From: a bacterium
GTDB lineage: Bacteria; Bacillota; Clostridia; Christensenellales; UBA1242
NCBI GenBank assembly: GCA_024692805.1
Contig: JAILMD010000009.1
Coordinates: 1-17,845 of the forward strand
Reading direction: 5' to 3'
Length of the DNA stretch: 17,845 nt
Shown here: positions 1-7,328 of the stretch, piece after piece
How positions within the stretch are numbered: position 1 is the stretch's first letter
How the letters are laid out: each line of letters begins with the position of its first letter
Position numbers and translations under genes: made by a program
Notes under the pieces: model-generated
The model's database searches: none
Seen by the model: the letters and a program-made list of their open reading frames with translations, nothing else
Told to the model about the DNA's origin: nothing

Positions 1-1
1 A

Positions 2-667
2 ATTCATTATAAGAATAAAAAACTAAAAAGACTAAATCTTATTAGAACTGATTTAAAAAACAAGGCTAGTTGCGATAACTATTTTCTAACCAATTCTCAA
101 AGCAAAATTCTTTCTTTTCTTCAAAAACTTTTTGCTGACAAAATAAAATTAAACATAAAAAAAGACTATCTAATTAGCCAAGAAAACTCCGTTATTCTCT
201 ATCCTTTTTTTGACGGCGAAACCCTAAAAAAAGATGATTTAATAAAACTAACAAAGTTAAAGAATCAACAGAAGGTTAATAAGCTAATCGTTTTTTGTTT
301 TAACAGCGAAAATGCTTTAACTAATCAAGAAGATATTGTCATTTTGAATAGTTTAGAACTTTTTAGTTTTATGAAAGAAAAAAACATTTTCCCCATTCAA
401 TTTAATGATAAAAACGAAATCAAAAAAGTTCATTTCAGAACTTTAAACAAAGCAAAACTTTTTTCAAAATCAAGCTCCAAACTTTTTATTTTATCTGCAA
501 TTTTTCTTTACATTAACTGCCTGTTTGTTCCGTTTAAATTTTATTATATAATGATTGCTGGCCTAAATCTTACTATCGCTTTTAGTCTTTTAGTTTTTGG
601 CAATAAAAAATCTAATGAAGACGGCTTTGTTAAACTGAAAAATTTGGTCAATAAAAAACCCGCATAG
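2..667 (+). CDS. C-terminal part of a membrane protein, possible degenerate Mrr-like nuclease fold (partial at left edge)
   Basis: The frame is open from base 2 to the TAG at 665-667 with no stop, so this is the last 221 residues of a protein beginning outside the window; a TTG at 344 is internal, not a start. The first ~110 residues are Lys/Asn-rich and soluble. A stretch around residues 78-120 (KLIVFCFNSENA followed by IVILNSLELFSFM) resembles the end of the Mrr-type restriction endonuclease fold, where a beta strand precedes an 'ILIDGEEL' helix; this is a weak impression and no catalytic residues can be assigned. Around residues 160-200 are two hydrophobic segments (FILSAIFLYINCLFV and FYYIMIAGLNLTIAFSLLVFG) forming a transmembrane hairpin, followed by a short basic tail. 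Its stop codon lies in the loop of the terminator shared with the opposing operon. Function unknown. Confidence 0.75.
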   Translation: MHYKNKKLKRLNLIRTDLKNKASCDNYFLTNSQSKILSFLQKLFADKIKLNIKKDYLISQENSVILYPFFDGETLKKDDLIKLTKLKNQQKVNKLIVFCFNSENALTNQEDIVILNSLELFSFMKEKNIFPIQFNDKNEIKKVHFRTLNKAKLFSKSSSKLFILSAIFLYINCLFVPFKFYYIMIAGLNLTIAFSLLVFGNKKSNEDGFVKLKNLVNKKPA

Positions 668-680
668 GCGGGATTTTTTT
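657..680. terminator. Bidirectional intrinsic terminator between convergent genes
   Basis: CCCGC (659-663) pairs with GCGGG (668-672) around the loop ATAG. An A-tract lies on the left (652-658) and a T-tract on the right (674-680), so the hairpin is followed by U-runs on both strands. The plus-strand gene's stop codon is in the loop and the minus-strand gene's stop codon is in the T-tract. Confidence 0.85.
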
Positions 681-933
681 ATTGTTTTTTCCATCTTTTT
701 AATGTTGGGAAAACACTTGAACAATATTTTTTCATTTGCTCATTAGTCATGCCGGCTTGCTCACCAAATTGTGAACACATATCAATAAATTCTTCCATTG
801 AAACTTTTTGAATAAACTCACCTTTGTCATAACAATATTTGCAATAATCTTCATTAATAGAACCATCTTTATTAGTTCCATAAAGTTCAGCGCTTTCCAT
901 TGGCATTGCGCAACTTTGACAAATCTTTTCCAT
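679..933 (-). CDS. Putative zinc ribbon domain protein
   Basis: This 84-residue protein carries two CxxC knuckles, C5-x2-C8 (ICQSCAMPM) and C31-x2-C34 (DYCKYCYDKGEF), separated by the segment YGTNKDGSINEDY. This is the hallmark of the 'putative zinc ribbon' family seen as small proteins in Firmicutes and other bacteria (CQSCGMPM...GTNKDGS...YCxYCYxxG). The C-terminal half (IDMCSQFGEQAGMTNEQMKKYC...LKRW) also fits that family. The molecular role is not established; the fold implies zinc binding. The start has AAGGAG eight bases upstream and lies 10 bp after the pheT stop with no promoter or terminator between, so it should be the third gene of the T-box-controlled pheST operon. No signal peptide or membrane segment is present. 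Confidence 0.9.
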   Translation of the reverse strand: MEKICQSCAMPMESAELYGTNKDGSINEDYCKYCYDKGEFIQKVSMEEFIDMCSQFGEQAGMTNEQMKKYCSSVFPTLKRWKKQ

Positions 934-943
934 TGTTTTCTCC

Positions 944-3319
944 TTATCTTAAAACATATCCGTTTTTAGCCATTTGAGCAATAACGTCATTTCTAAAGTT
1001 TTCAATCTCTTCGCTTGAAAGAGTGTGATCTTTACCATTAATTTCAAAGTTAAATAGCATACTCTTTTTATCGCCTAAAATTTCGCCTTCAAAAACTTCA
1101 ACAAAGTTAATTCCAACTAAAATTTTGCTTCTAACTTTGTTTAACGCTTCCCTAACTTCGCCATAAGTTTTGTTTTTGTCAACTAAGAAGTTAAGGTCAA
1201 ATTTAACGCTTTGGAATGAGCTAGGAACTTTAACTTTCTGTTTATAACCCTCTTTCTCGCAAAGTTTACTAAAGTCAATTTCGCAAACACAAATGTTAAG
1301 TTTTTTATCAATACATTTTGTTGTTGCTGGGTTAACTAAACCAAAATATCCTAAAATAACTTCGCCATTTTTAACAGAGCAAGAGTTAACTTTATGAATA
1401 TAATTAGGAACATTTCCCTCTTTAGTAAACTCAAGGTTAAGTAAAAGTTTATTTGAAGCAAAATCAACTAAAAACTTTTTAACGCTAAAGAATAATTCTT
1501 CTTGAGTTTTAGCTTGAGATGCAAAAGCGATTGCTAAATGTTTTTCTTCAACAGCAAGTTTGTTTTCATCAAGGCTAGGAACACATCTTCCTATTTCAAA
1601 AATTCTAACTTCGCCATCAAGTTGTTCTTTATTTTCACTAACAAATTTTAACAGTGTTGGAACCATCTCACTTCTTATTGAGCTTTGCCCTGCGTTTTTA
1701 CTATCTAATAAATGCAAAACAGGCTTAGTTTCAACTTTATGCTCTTTATTGAAGTTATCATAATTCCAAACATAAGAATGAACTTCGTTAGCACCATATT
1801 TTTCAGCAAGCATTAATTTTGCTTCATATTCAAGTGTGTGCTCCCTATTTTTTTCAACAGGCAAAACACTAAATTCAAGTGGTTTTGAAACAAGCAATCC
1901 AAAGTTAAGCATTCTTGCAACTTCTTCAACAATATCTTCTTTTATACTAATATCTTTAGTTGCTCTAAAGGTTGGAACTGCAATTTGAACCTGATTTTTA
2001 GAAATTTTGCAAGAAAATCCTAATTTTGTTAAAATATTTGCAATTTTTTCATTAGTAACTTCAATTCCTACTCTCTTGCTAACAAACTCACTATCAACGG
2101 TTAGATTAACCTTTTCATATTTCTTTTTATAAACATCACTATAACTTGAAGTTATAATAACGTTCTTATCAATCGTTGTTAAAACTTTTAAAATTCTTGC
2201 CATTGCAATGCTAGCAAGTTCTGGGTCAAGCGATTTTTCATATCTAAGGCTTGCGTCAGTTATCAAGCCGATTGACCTGCTGGTTTTTCTAATTGCGCCA
2301 GAGTCAAATGTTGCTGATTCAAACAAAACGCTATTAGTTTGGTCAGTTATTCCACTCTTTAAGCCACCCTTAATTCCGGCAATAGCAACAGGCTCATCTT
2401 TTCCGTCACAAATTAGAATTGAGCCAGGGTTAACTTCATGAGTTTCGCCTTCAAGAGTTAAAAGTTTGTCGCCCTTAACCGCTTCCCTAACAATAATATC
2501 TTTAACAAGGTTATTATCAAAAGCGTGCATTGGTTGACCAAGCTCTAGCATAACTAAGTTAGTTATATCAGCGAGCAAGTTAATATCTCTCATGCCGGTA
2601 TAGTTTAATCTAATTCTAAGTGGCATAGGAAGACGCTTTTTAGTTATGTTAGCAACACTCATAGCGCTATATCTAAAGCACTTATCAGTTTCAACATTAA
2701 TCTTAACTTTCTTTAAGCCTTTGAATTTTGCTAAATCTAAAACAGGAAGTGTCTTTAAAGGTCTGTCAAAAATTGCGCTAAACTCTCTTGCCATCCCATA
2801 ATGTCCCCAAAGGTCTGGGCGATTTGTTAAAGTTTTATTATCAATTTCTAAGATAACGTCATCAATTGGTAAAACTTCTTTAATGTCTTGACCTAAAGTT
2901 ACTTTAAAGTCAATGTCAGCAATTCCCTCGTCATCGCTTCCAATTCCGAGTTCGCTTTCGCTGCAACACATTCCGTAGCTTTCAACGCCAGCAAGTTTTG
3001 CCTCTTTAATTTTTTGACCATTAACCTTTCCGCCAACGGTTGCAACCATAGTAACCATTCCAACTCTAACGTTAGGCGCTCCACAAACAATTTGCAAAAC
3101 TTCTGTTCCAACGTCAACTTTTAAAATATGAAGATGGTTGCTATCTGGGTGATTCTTAACTTCAAGAATTTGCCCGAAAACAACACCGCTTGTTTCTTTT
3201 CCAACTTCGGTTATTTCTTCAATTTCACAACACATTTGGTTGATTTTTTTGTTGATTTCGTCAACAGTTATTCCTTTTAAATCAACAAATTCATTTATCC
3301 AATTAAGCGATATTTTCAT
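944..3319 (-). CDS. pheT: Phenylalanyl-tRNA synthetase beta subunit
   Basis: PheT pairs with PheS in the (alpha-beta)2 enzyme that charges tRNA-Phe; beta holds the editing site and tRNA-binding parts. At 791 residues it is full length for the bacterial type. Domains in order: an N-terminal B1 segment (MKISLNWINEFVDL), then an EMAP/OB-fold tRNA-binding domain at about 40-150 (VVFGQILEVKNHPDSNHLHILKV, QIVCGAPNV), the B3/B4 editing region at about 200-390, the B5 DNA-binding-like domain at about 400-480, a synthetase-like pseudo-catalytic domain, and a C-terminal FDX-ACB anticodon-binding domain in the last 95 residues beginning SSFQSVKFDLNFLVDK. The ATG has AAGGAG eight bases upstream. It starts 10 bp after pheS, and its expression should follow the upstream Phe T-box. 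Nothing is truncated. Confidence 0.98.
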   Translation of the reverse strand: MKISLNWINEFVDLKGITVDEINKKINQMCCEIEEITEVGKETSGVVFGQILEVKNHPDSNHLHILKVDVGTEVLQIVCGAPNVRVGMVTMVATVGGKVNGQKIKEAKLAGVESYGMCCSESELGIGSDDEGIADIDFKVTLGQDIKEVLPIDDVILEIDNKTLTNRPDLWGHYGMAREFSAIFDRPLKTLPVLDLAKFKGLKKVKINVETDKCFRYSAMSVANITKKRLPMPLRIRLNYTGMRDINLLADITNLVMLELGQPMHAFDNNLVKDIIVREAVKGDKLLTLEGETHEVNPGSILICDGKDEPVAIAGIKGGLKSGITDQTNSVLFESATFDSGAIRKTSRSIGLITDASLRYEKSLDPELASIAMARILKVLTTIDKNVIITSSYSDVYKKKYEKVNLTVDSEFVSKRVGIEVTNEKIANILTKLGFSCKISKNQVQIAVPTFRATKDISIKEDIVEEVARMLNFGLLVSKPLEFSVLPVEKNREHTLEYEAKLMLAEKYGANEVHSYVWNYDNFNKEHKVETKPVLHLLDSKNAGQSSIRSEMVPTLLKFVSENKEQLDGEVRIFEIGRCVPSLDENKLAVEEKHLAIAFASQAKTQEELFFSVKKFLVDFASNKLLLNLEFTKEGNVPNYIHKVNSCSVKNGEVILGYFGLVNPATTKCIDKKLNICVCEIDFSKLCEKEGYKQKVKVPSSFQSVKFDLNFLVDKNKTYGEVREALNKVRSKILVGINFVEVFEGEILGDKKSMLFNFEINGKDHTLSSEEIENFRNDVIAQMAKNGYVLR

Positions 3320-3329
3320 TGCTTTCTCC

Positions 3330-4361
3330 TTAAATCTTAGTCTTAAATTGCTTTAAGAGTTTAACATTTCCGCTGTTAAGGTGTCTGATATCATTTAAAC
3401 CGGTTTTAAGCATAACTAACCTATCAGCACCTAACCCAAATGCAAACCCCGTATATTTTTCAGGGTCAATTCCGGCGTTTCTTAAAACATTAGGATGAAT
3501 CATTCCACAAGGGCAAAGTTCAATCCAACCGCTTCCGCCACAAGAAGGGCACCCCTTCCCACCACAGAAAGCGCAAGAAGCATCAAGCTCAAAACTAGGC
3601 TCAGTGAATGGGAAAAATCCTGGGCGCAATCTAACTTCAATATCTTTTTTGAAAACGCCTTTAAGCATTTCTTTCATAAAGTAAATAAGGTTTGAAACGC
3701 TAACATTTTCGCTAACAACAATTCCTTCCATTTGAAAGAAAGTGTTTTCGTGACCAGCGTCAAGGCTTTCATTTCTAAAACATCTTCCTGGGAAAATAAC
3801 CTTGCAATGTGGACCATATTTTCTTAAAATTCTGTTTTGAGCAGCACTAGTATGAGTTTTTAAAAGCTGACCATTATCAAGCCAGAACGTATCTTGCATA
3901 TCGCGTGCTGGGTGGTTAGCAGGAACGTTAACAGCATCAAAGTTGTTATATTCCGTTTCAATTTCATAACCATCTTCAACATTAAAGCCCATTGAAACAA
4001 AAACGTCTTCAACCTCTTTCAAGATAATTGTTCTTGGGTGAAGCGAACCAACACCATCACTAACAGGAAGTGAAAAATCAATAGGCTTAGCGTTAAACTC
4101 TTCCTTTTCGTTAAGCTTATTAGTTATCTTCTCTTTAAACTCATTGATTTTTGTTTCAATTTTGTTTTTGAGAGCGTTAACAAGCATTCCTATTTCTTTC
4201 TTTGCTTCGTCTTTAACGTTTTTAAAATCTTGCATTAAAAGAGCAACCTTGCCCTTTTTGCCCATATATTCAAGCCTAAGGTTTTCAAGGCCTTCGGCTG
4301 AATCAACTTTACTAACGTTTTCATCAAACTCTTTGTTTAATTCTTCAATTTTTTGTTTCAT
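3330..4361 (-). CDS. pheS: Phenylalanyl-tRNA synthetase alpha subunit
   Basis: PheS is the catalytic subunit, activating phenylalanine with ATP and transferring it to tRNA-Phe. At 343 residues it matches the usual bacterial size. The N-terminal ~90 residues are a charged coiled-coil arm that binds tRNA. The class II core follows: motif 1 around HPRTIILKEVEDVFVSMGF, motif 2 around FPGRCFRNESLDAGHENTFFQMEG, the phenylalanine pocket segment FFPFTEPSFELD, and motif 3 at the end (FAFGLGADRLVMLKTGLNDIR). Between the pocket and motif 3 is a Cys-rich insert (CAFCGGKGCPSCGGSGW, then CPCGM), as in many Firmicute PheS proteins; it could bind zinc. The ATG is preceded by AGGAGA at good spacing. It is the first gene after the T-box leader. 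Confidence 0.98.
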   Translation of the reverse strand: MKQKIEELNKEFDENVSKVDSAEGLENLRLEYMGKKGKVALLMQDFKNVKDEAKKEIGMLVNALKNKIETKINEFKEKITNKLNEKEEFNAKPIDFSLPVSDGVGSLHPRTIILKEVEDVFVSMGFNVEDGYEIETEYNNFDAVNVPANHPARDMQDTFWLDNGQLLKTHTSAAQNRILRKYGPHCKVIFPGRCFRNESLDAGHENTFFQMEGIVVSENVSVSNLIYFMKEMLKGVFKKDIEVRLRPGFFPFTEPSFELDASCAFCGGKGCPSCGGSGWIELCPCGMIHPNVLRNAGIDPEKYTGFAFGLGADRLVMLKTGLNDIRHLNSGNVKLLKQFKTKI

Positions 4362-4380
4362 AAACTTTCTCCTAAAAAAG

Positions 4381-4610
4381 AAAAAACGCCCTTGTTTTTA
4401 GGGCGCTTCCGCACGATACCACCTAATTTCATAACCTAATATAAGGTTATCTCATTACTTTTTACGGTTTAGTCCGGCTTGAGAAAATCAAGCAACTCCA
4501 GTGGTGAAATTCAAGAAGATTAAGTGCCAAAAGCCTTTCAGCCGAGGGCTTTTTCTCTGTTTAGGATTAATAATCTCTACTTAGCCACCTTCACAGTTTT
4601 TTATTAAGAT
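4381..4610 (-). promoter_or_regulatory. T-box riboswitch leader of pheST, Phe (UUC) specifier
   Basis: Read on the minus strand, this leader senses uncharged tRNA-Phe and then prevents early termination. The conserved T-box AGGTGGTATCGTGCGG lies at 4409-4424; its TGGT bulge (4418-4421) would pair with the tRNA acceptor end. It is followed by the terminator hairpin GCCCT/AGGGC (arms 4387-4392 and 4400-4405) and a T-run at 4381-4386. Upstream come a stem III hairpin (ATAACC/GGTTAT, 4431-4450) and stem I with AGTA- and GAGA-type elements around 4550-4580 and an AG-bulge-like segment GGCTGAAAGG. The segment GAATTTCACC near 4503-4512 matches the specifier-loop context, giving TTC (4506-4508) as the Phe codon. 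TTT in the adjacent register is also Phe, so the identity is robust. Confidence 0.95.
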
Positions 4611-4616
4611 ATTATT

Positions 4617-4644
4617 ATTATAACAAATAGTTATAAATTGTCAA
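4617..4644 (-). promoter_or_regulatory. Promoter of the pheST T-box transcript
   Basis: A perfect -35 TTGACA (4639-4644) and a perfect -10 TATAAT (4617-4622) with a 16-bp spacer point leftward into the T-box leader. The predicted start is near 4610, just ahead of stem I. It lies 10 bp downstream of the yhbY stop codon. Confidence 0.85.
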
Positions 4645-4654
4645 GAAAAAGCAA

Positions 4655-4939
4655 TTATAAAATATGGTTCTTACACTTTGGTGAATATTTGTAAATAACC
4701 ATCTTATTGCCTATTGCTTGAATTGGCTCAGCACCAAGGCTTTCGGCTAATTCATTTATTAATTCTTTTGCTTTAAGATCACTATTATTTAAAAGCCCAA
4801 TTTTAACAATCTCATGAGCAGTTAAATTCATTTTAATTTGCTCTAAAACATTATCCGTTATTCCGCTTTGACCAACTAAAACTTCAGTTTGAAGCGTGTT
4901 AGCAATACTTCTTAATTTTGCTCTTGTTTTACTATCCAT
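4655..4939 (-). CDS. yhbY: CRM-domain RNA-binding protein YhbY
   Basis: This 94-residue protein is a stand-alone CRM (YhbY) domain that binds RNA and is associated with assembly of the large ribosomal subunit. The family pattern is clear: SKTRAKLRSIANTL, VGQSGITDNVLEQI, LTAHEIVKIGLLNN, then the C-terminal AEPIQAIGNKMVIYKYS. The GxxG-type loop of the CRM fold is represented by GQSG. The ATG has GGGGG five bases upstream and begins 8 bp after the Obg stop, so it is cotranscribed with the Obg GTPase, a ribosome-assembly partner often next to it in Firmicutes. No terminator is visible before the pheST promoter, so transcripts from this operon probably enter the T-box leader. Confidence 0.93.
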   Translation of the reverse strand: MDSKTRAKLRSIANTLQTEVLVGQSGITDNVLEQIKMNLTAHEIVKIGLLNNSDLKAKELINELAESLGAEPIQAIGNKMVIYKYSPKCKNHIL

Positions 4940-4947
4940 CTTTCCCC

Positions 4948-6222
4948 CTAATCAACCATATCAAATTCAATGTCGCCAATAATAACTGTTGAGTTTTCAT
5001 CAGCACCACGTTTTTTAAGTTCTTTAATAATTCCCTTATCTTTTAAAACTTTTTGGAAGTAAGCAAAACTTGTTGGATCGCTTAAAACAACGTTTCTAAT
5101 AAGTTCATCAATAAAGCCACCAACAACAACAAAGTTTCCGCTTTCATCTCTTATTATTTCATATCTGTTTGGATCAGGGCGCTCATATTCAAATGGAACA
5201 AAATCAATCTTCTCTTTAGGAGGAAGTTTGTTTAGTTCGCTAACAATAACCTTTAAAAGTTCATCAAGATTTTGATGCGCCATTGCGCTTATTTCAACAA
5301 CATTATATTTAGTTTTAAGTTTAGCGAGTTTTGCCTTGAAGTTAGTTATTGGCTTTTTATCTAAAAGAGCATCACATTTATTTAAAACTATTATTTGAGG
5401 AATATTTGAAACGGTTTTACCATATTTTTTAAGTTCGTTATTAACAACTTTAAAATCAAGGTAAGGGTCTCTTTCTTCGCTTCCTGAAATATCAATAACG
5501 TGAAGTAAAAGCCTTGTTCTTTCAACGTGACGAAGAAAATAATGACCTAAACCAACGCCTTCGCTTGCCCCTTCAATAAGCCCAGGAATATCAGCAATAA
5601 CAAACCTTTTTCCAAGCGCCTCACAAACTCCAAGATTTGGGCTAAGCGTTGTAAAATGATAGTTAGCAATTTTTGGTTTTGCGCTTGTTAAAACACTTAA
5701 AATTGTGCTTTTACCAACATTTGGAAAACCAACTAACCCAACATCAGCAATAGTTTTAAGCTCAAGCCAAACTGCTTTTTCTTCAGTTTTTTGACCGGTT
5801 TGAGAAAAAGCTGGCGCTTGCCTTCGGCTCGTTTTAAACCTAGCATTTCCCTTTCCGCCTTCGCCCCCACGAAGAACAACTTTTGTTTCTCCGTTAGAAG
5901 TCATGTCAGCAATTATTCCGCCGGTTTCATCATCACTTATAACCGTTCCTAAAGGAACTTTAATAATAGTGTTGGCGCCGTTTTTACCCGTGCATTTAGC
6001 AGAGCCGCCATTTTCACCATTTTCTGCTCTAAAATGTTTTGTAAACCTAAAATCAATAAGGCTATCAAGGCTTGAATCAGCAACAAAAATAATGTCGCCA
6101 CCCTTGCCGCCATCGCCACCATCGGGACCGCCTTTTCTAACAAATTTCTCAGTATGGAAACTTGTTTTACCATTTCCGCCGGCACCCGCTTTTATAAAGA
6201 TTTTAACTCTATCTAAAAACAT
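4948..6222 (-). CDS. obgE: Obg-family GTPase
   Basis: Obg (CgtA) is an essential GTPase acting on the 50S ribosomal subunit and linked to the stringent response. The 424 residues match the family length. The N-terminal Obg fold is glycine-rich (KAGAGGNGKTSF, GGPDGGDGGKGGD, LRGGEGGKGN) over residues 1-158. The GTPase domain carries G1 GFPNVGKST at 165-173, G3 DIPGLIEGA at 211-219, G4 NKCD at 281-284 and a G5-like SAM near 316. The C-terminal OCT domain occupies about 345-424 (FVVVGGFIDELIRNVVLSDPTSFAYFQKVLKDKGI) and ends in an acidic tail (IGDIEFDMVD). The ATG has AAGGA upstream at a rather long spacing, and starts 3 bp after the nth stop, consistent with translational coupling in this operon. 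Confidence 0.97.
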   Translation of the reverse strand: MFLDRVKIFIKAGAGGNGKTSFHTEKFVRKGGPDGGDGGKGGDIIFVADSSLDSLIDFRFTKHFRAENGENGGSAKCTGKNGANTIIKVPLGTVISDDETGGIIADMTSNGETKVVLRGGEGGKGNARFKTSRRQAPAFSQTGQKTEEKAVWLELKTIADVGLVGFPNVGKSTILSVLTSAKPKIANYHFTTLSPNLGVCEALGKRFVIADIPGLIEGASEGVGLGHYFLRHVERTRLLLHVIDISGSEERDPYLDFKVVNNELKKYGKTVSNIPQIIVLNKCDALLDKKPITNFKAKLAKLKTKYNVVEISAMAHQNLDELLKVIVSELNKLPPKEKIDFVPFEYERPDPNRYEIIRDESGNFVVVGGFIDELIRNVVLSDPTSFAYFQKVLKDKGIIKELKKRGADENSTVIIGDIEFDMVD

Positions 6223-6225
6223 CTA

Positions 6226-6879
6226 TTAAATCTTTTCCTTATTTTTCTTTTTTAATTCTTTGTTATATTTACAATCGTTACTAAACTTACAATTCTCACA
6301 CATTGGTTTTCTCGCCTTGCAAACTCGCCTTCCGTGAAGAACCAAACTAAAATGAGTGTTGGCCCAAAGCTCTTTAGGAAGCTTTTCTAAGCAGGTCTGA
6401 ACCTCACCAACCGTTTTACCTTTAGCAAGCCCAAGCCTTCTTGAAACTCTGAAAACATGAGTGTCAACGGCTATCGCAGGCGTGTTAAACGCTGTTGCTA
6501 ACATAACGTTTGCCGTTTTTTCGCCAACGCCAGCCAAACTTTTAAGAGCTTTTTTATCGCTAGGAACAACGCCATTAAACCTTGCAACAATATCTTTTGC
6601 GCAATCAATAAGGTTTTTTGCCTTAGCGTGATAAAAGCCACATGGCCTTATTAATTCTTCAAGCTTAACCTTATTAACCTCAGCAAAATCTTTTGGAGTT
6701 TTCAACACTTTAAACAAGTTTTTAGTCACTTGGTTAACGCGTTTATCAGTACATTGCGCAGAAAGAATAACAGCAACTAACAACTCAAACTCGTTAGAAT
6801 AATCAAGTTCACAAGTTGAGCCTCTATATTCTTCACAGATTCTTTTAGCAAGATCTGTTTTAAATGTTTCTGCAGGCAT
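6226..6879 (-). CDS. nth: Endonuclease III (base excision repair DNA glycosylase/AP lyase)
   Basis: Endonuclease III removes oxidised pyrimidines and nicks abasic sites. The chosen start (6877-6879) gives 217 residues beginning MPAETF, with GGAG seven bases upstream; the longer reading from 6936 adds residues unlike the family and has no such site. The helix-hairpin-helix LAGVGEKTA lies at 115-123 with catalytic Lys121, the catalytic Asp139 is in AVDTHVFRVSRRLGL, and the [4Fe-4S] cluster cysteines are C187, C194, C197 and C203 with the standard 6-2-5 spacing. All key residues are present, so it should be active. It overlaps the end of the upstream PucR-like gene by 20 bp and is followed after 3 bp by obg, so the genes are cotranscribed. 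Confidence 0.97.
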   Translation of the reverse strand: MPAETFKTDLAKRICEEYRGSTCELDYSNEFELLVAVILSAQCTDKRVNQVTKNLFKVLKTPKDFAEVNKVKLEELIRPCGFYHAKAKNLIDCAKDIVARFNGVVPSDKKALKSLAGVGEKTANVMLATAFNTPAIAVDTHVFRVSRRLGLAKGKTVGEVQTCLEKLPKELWANTHFSLVLHGRRVCKARKPMCENCKFSNDCKYNKELKKKNKEKI

Positions 6880-7240
6880 AAAAAATCTCCAACATAACGC
6901 GCATTCTATAAGCATCTTCAAACTTCTTAATATCAAGGCCGGTTAATCTTTTAACTTTATCAAGCCTATATAAAACAGTGTTGTGATGCAAGAAGCAAAC
7001 CTTACTAGTTTTGCTAACATTTAAGTCAAGTTTTAAAAATGAAATAACGCAACTAACTAAGTTAGCATCAGACATAAATTTTTCAAAAGCACTAGTTATA
7101 TGCGCTTTATAAAAGTTATATTTCCCTTCAGGGGTCACGTTTCTTAACGAATCAAAAAACGGATCATTATAACTTGAAAAGTTATCATGTAAAATTTTGT
7201 CTATTTCTTTAGATGTTTCAAATCCAAAAACTTTTGCCAT
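6860..7240 (-). CDS. Short PucR/CdaR-type helix-turn-helix protein
   Basis: The last ~65 of 126 residues match the C-terminal DNA-binding domain of PucR/CdaR regulators: a helix ending LKLDLNVSKTSKVCFLHHNT followed by VLYRLDKVKRLTGLDIKKFEDAYRMRVML (family pattern: N-V-S-x-T-A ... H-x-N-T-x-x-Y-R-L-x-K-I-x-x-L-T-G-L-D). Family members are usually several hundred residues with a sensory domain in front; here only ~55 residues precede the HTH (FGFETSKEIDKILHDNF...), with no GAF, PAS or GGDEF-like part. The start ATG has GGGGG five bases upstream. A promoter and a 20-bp palindrome lie upstream. Its targets are unknown; autoregulation of this operon is a guess. Confidence 0.88.
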   Translation of the reverse strand: MAKVFGFETSKEIDKILHDNFSSYNDPFFDSLRNVTPEGKYNFYKAHITSAFEKFMSDANLVSCVISFLKLDLNVSKTSKVCFLHHNTVLYRLDKVKRLTGLDIKKFEDAYRMRVMLEIFYACRNI

Positions 7241-7265
7241 ATTTCCCCCTAACTTGACCTAAATT

Positions 7266-7294
7266 AGTTTATCAAATTTAATTTAAAAATTCAA
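7266..7294 (-). promoter_or_regulatory. Probable promoter of the PucR stub-nth-obg-yhbY operon
   Basis: TTGAAT (7289-7294), a 17-bp spacer and TAAACT (7266-7271), with a TG one base before the -10 (extended -10). It points leftward, with the predicted start near 7259 and the ATG at 7240. In such AT-rich DNA a chance match is possible. Confidence 0.5.
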
Positions 7295-7308
7295 GTCTTT
7301 ATCACTTG

Positions 7309-7328
7309 TTTTAACATTAATGTTAAAA
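7309..7328. repeat. Perfect 20-bp palindrome, candidate operator
   Basis: TTTTAACATTAATGTTAAAA reads the same on both strands with no mismatch. It lies 15 bp upstream of the -35 of the PucR-stub operon and overlaps the last codons of the ABC-type ATPase gene. A protein-binding site for a dimeric regulator is possible. A transcript hairpin from it would be almost all A-U, so a terminator is less likely. Confidence 0.55.

Noticed and set aside
5903..6229. Long plus-strand open frame opposite the glycine-rich start of Obg
   Set aside because: It is the antisense of the GGC/GGA-rich Obg fold, giving a Pro/Ser-rich shadow with no ribosome site.
6880..6936. Longer N-terminus for endonuclease III
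   Set aside because: The extra residues are out-of-frame reading of the PucR-like gene, do not resemble Nth, and the inner ATG has GGAG at seven bases.
7168..7190. Inverted repeat ATAACTT/AAGTTAT inside the PucR-like gene
   Set aside because: It is fully explained by coding sequence in AT-rich DNA; a similar one occurs inside pheT near 2141-2157.
7254..7260. Single AGGTCAA CtsR half site near the PucR-stub promoter
   Set aside because: No second heptamer at the required 3-bp spacing, so it does not qualify as a CtsR operator.
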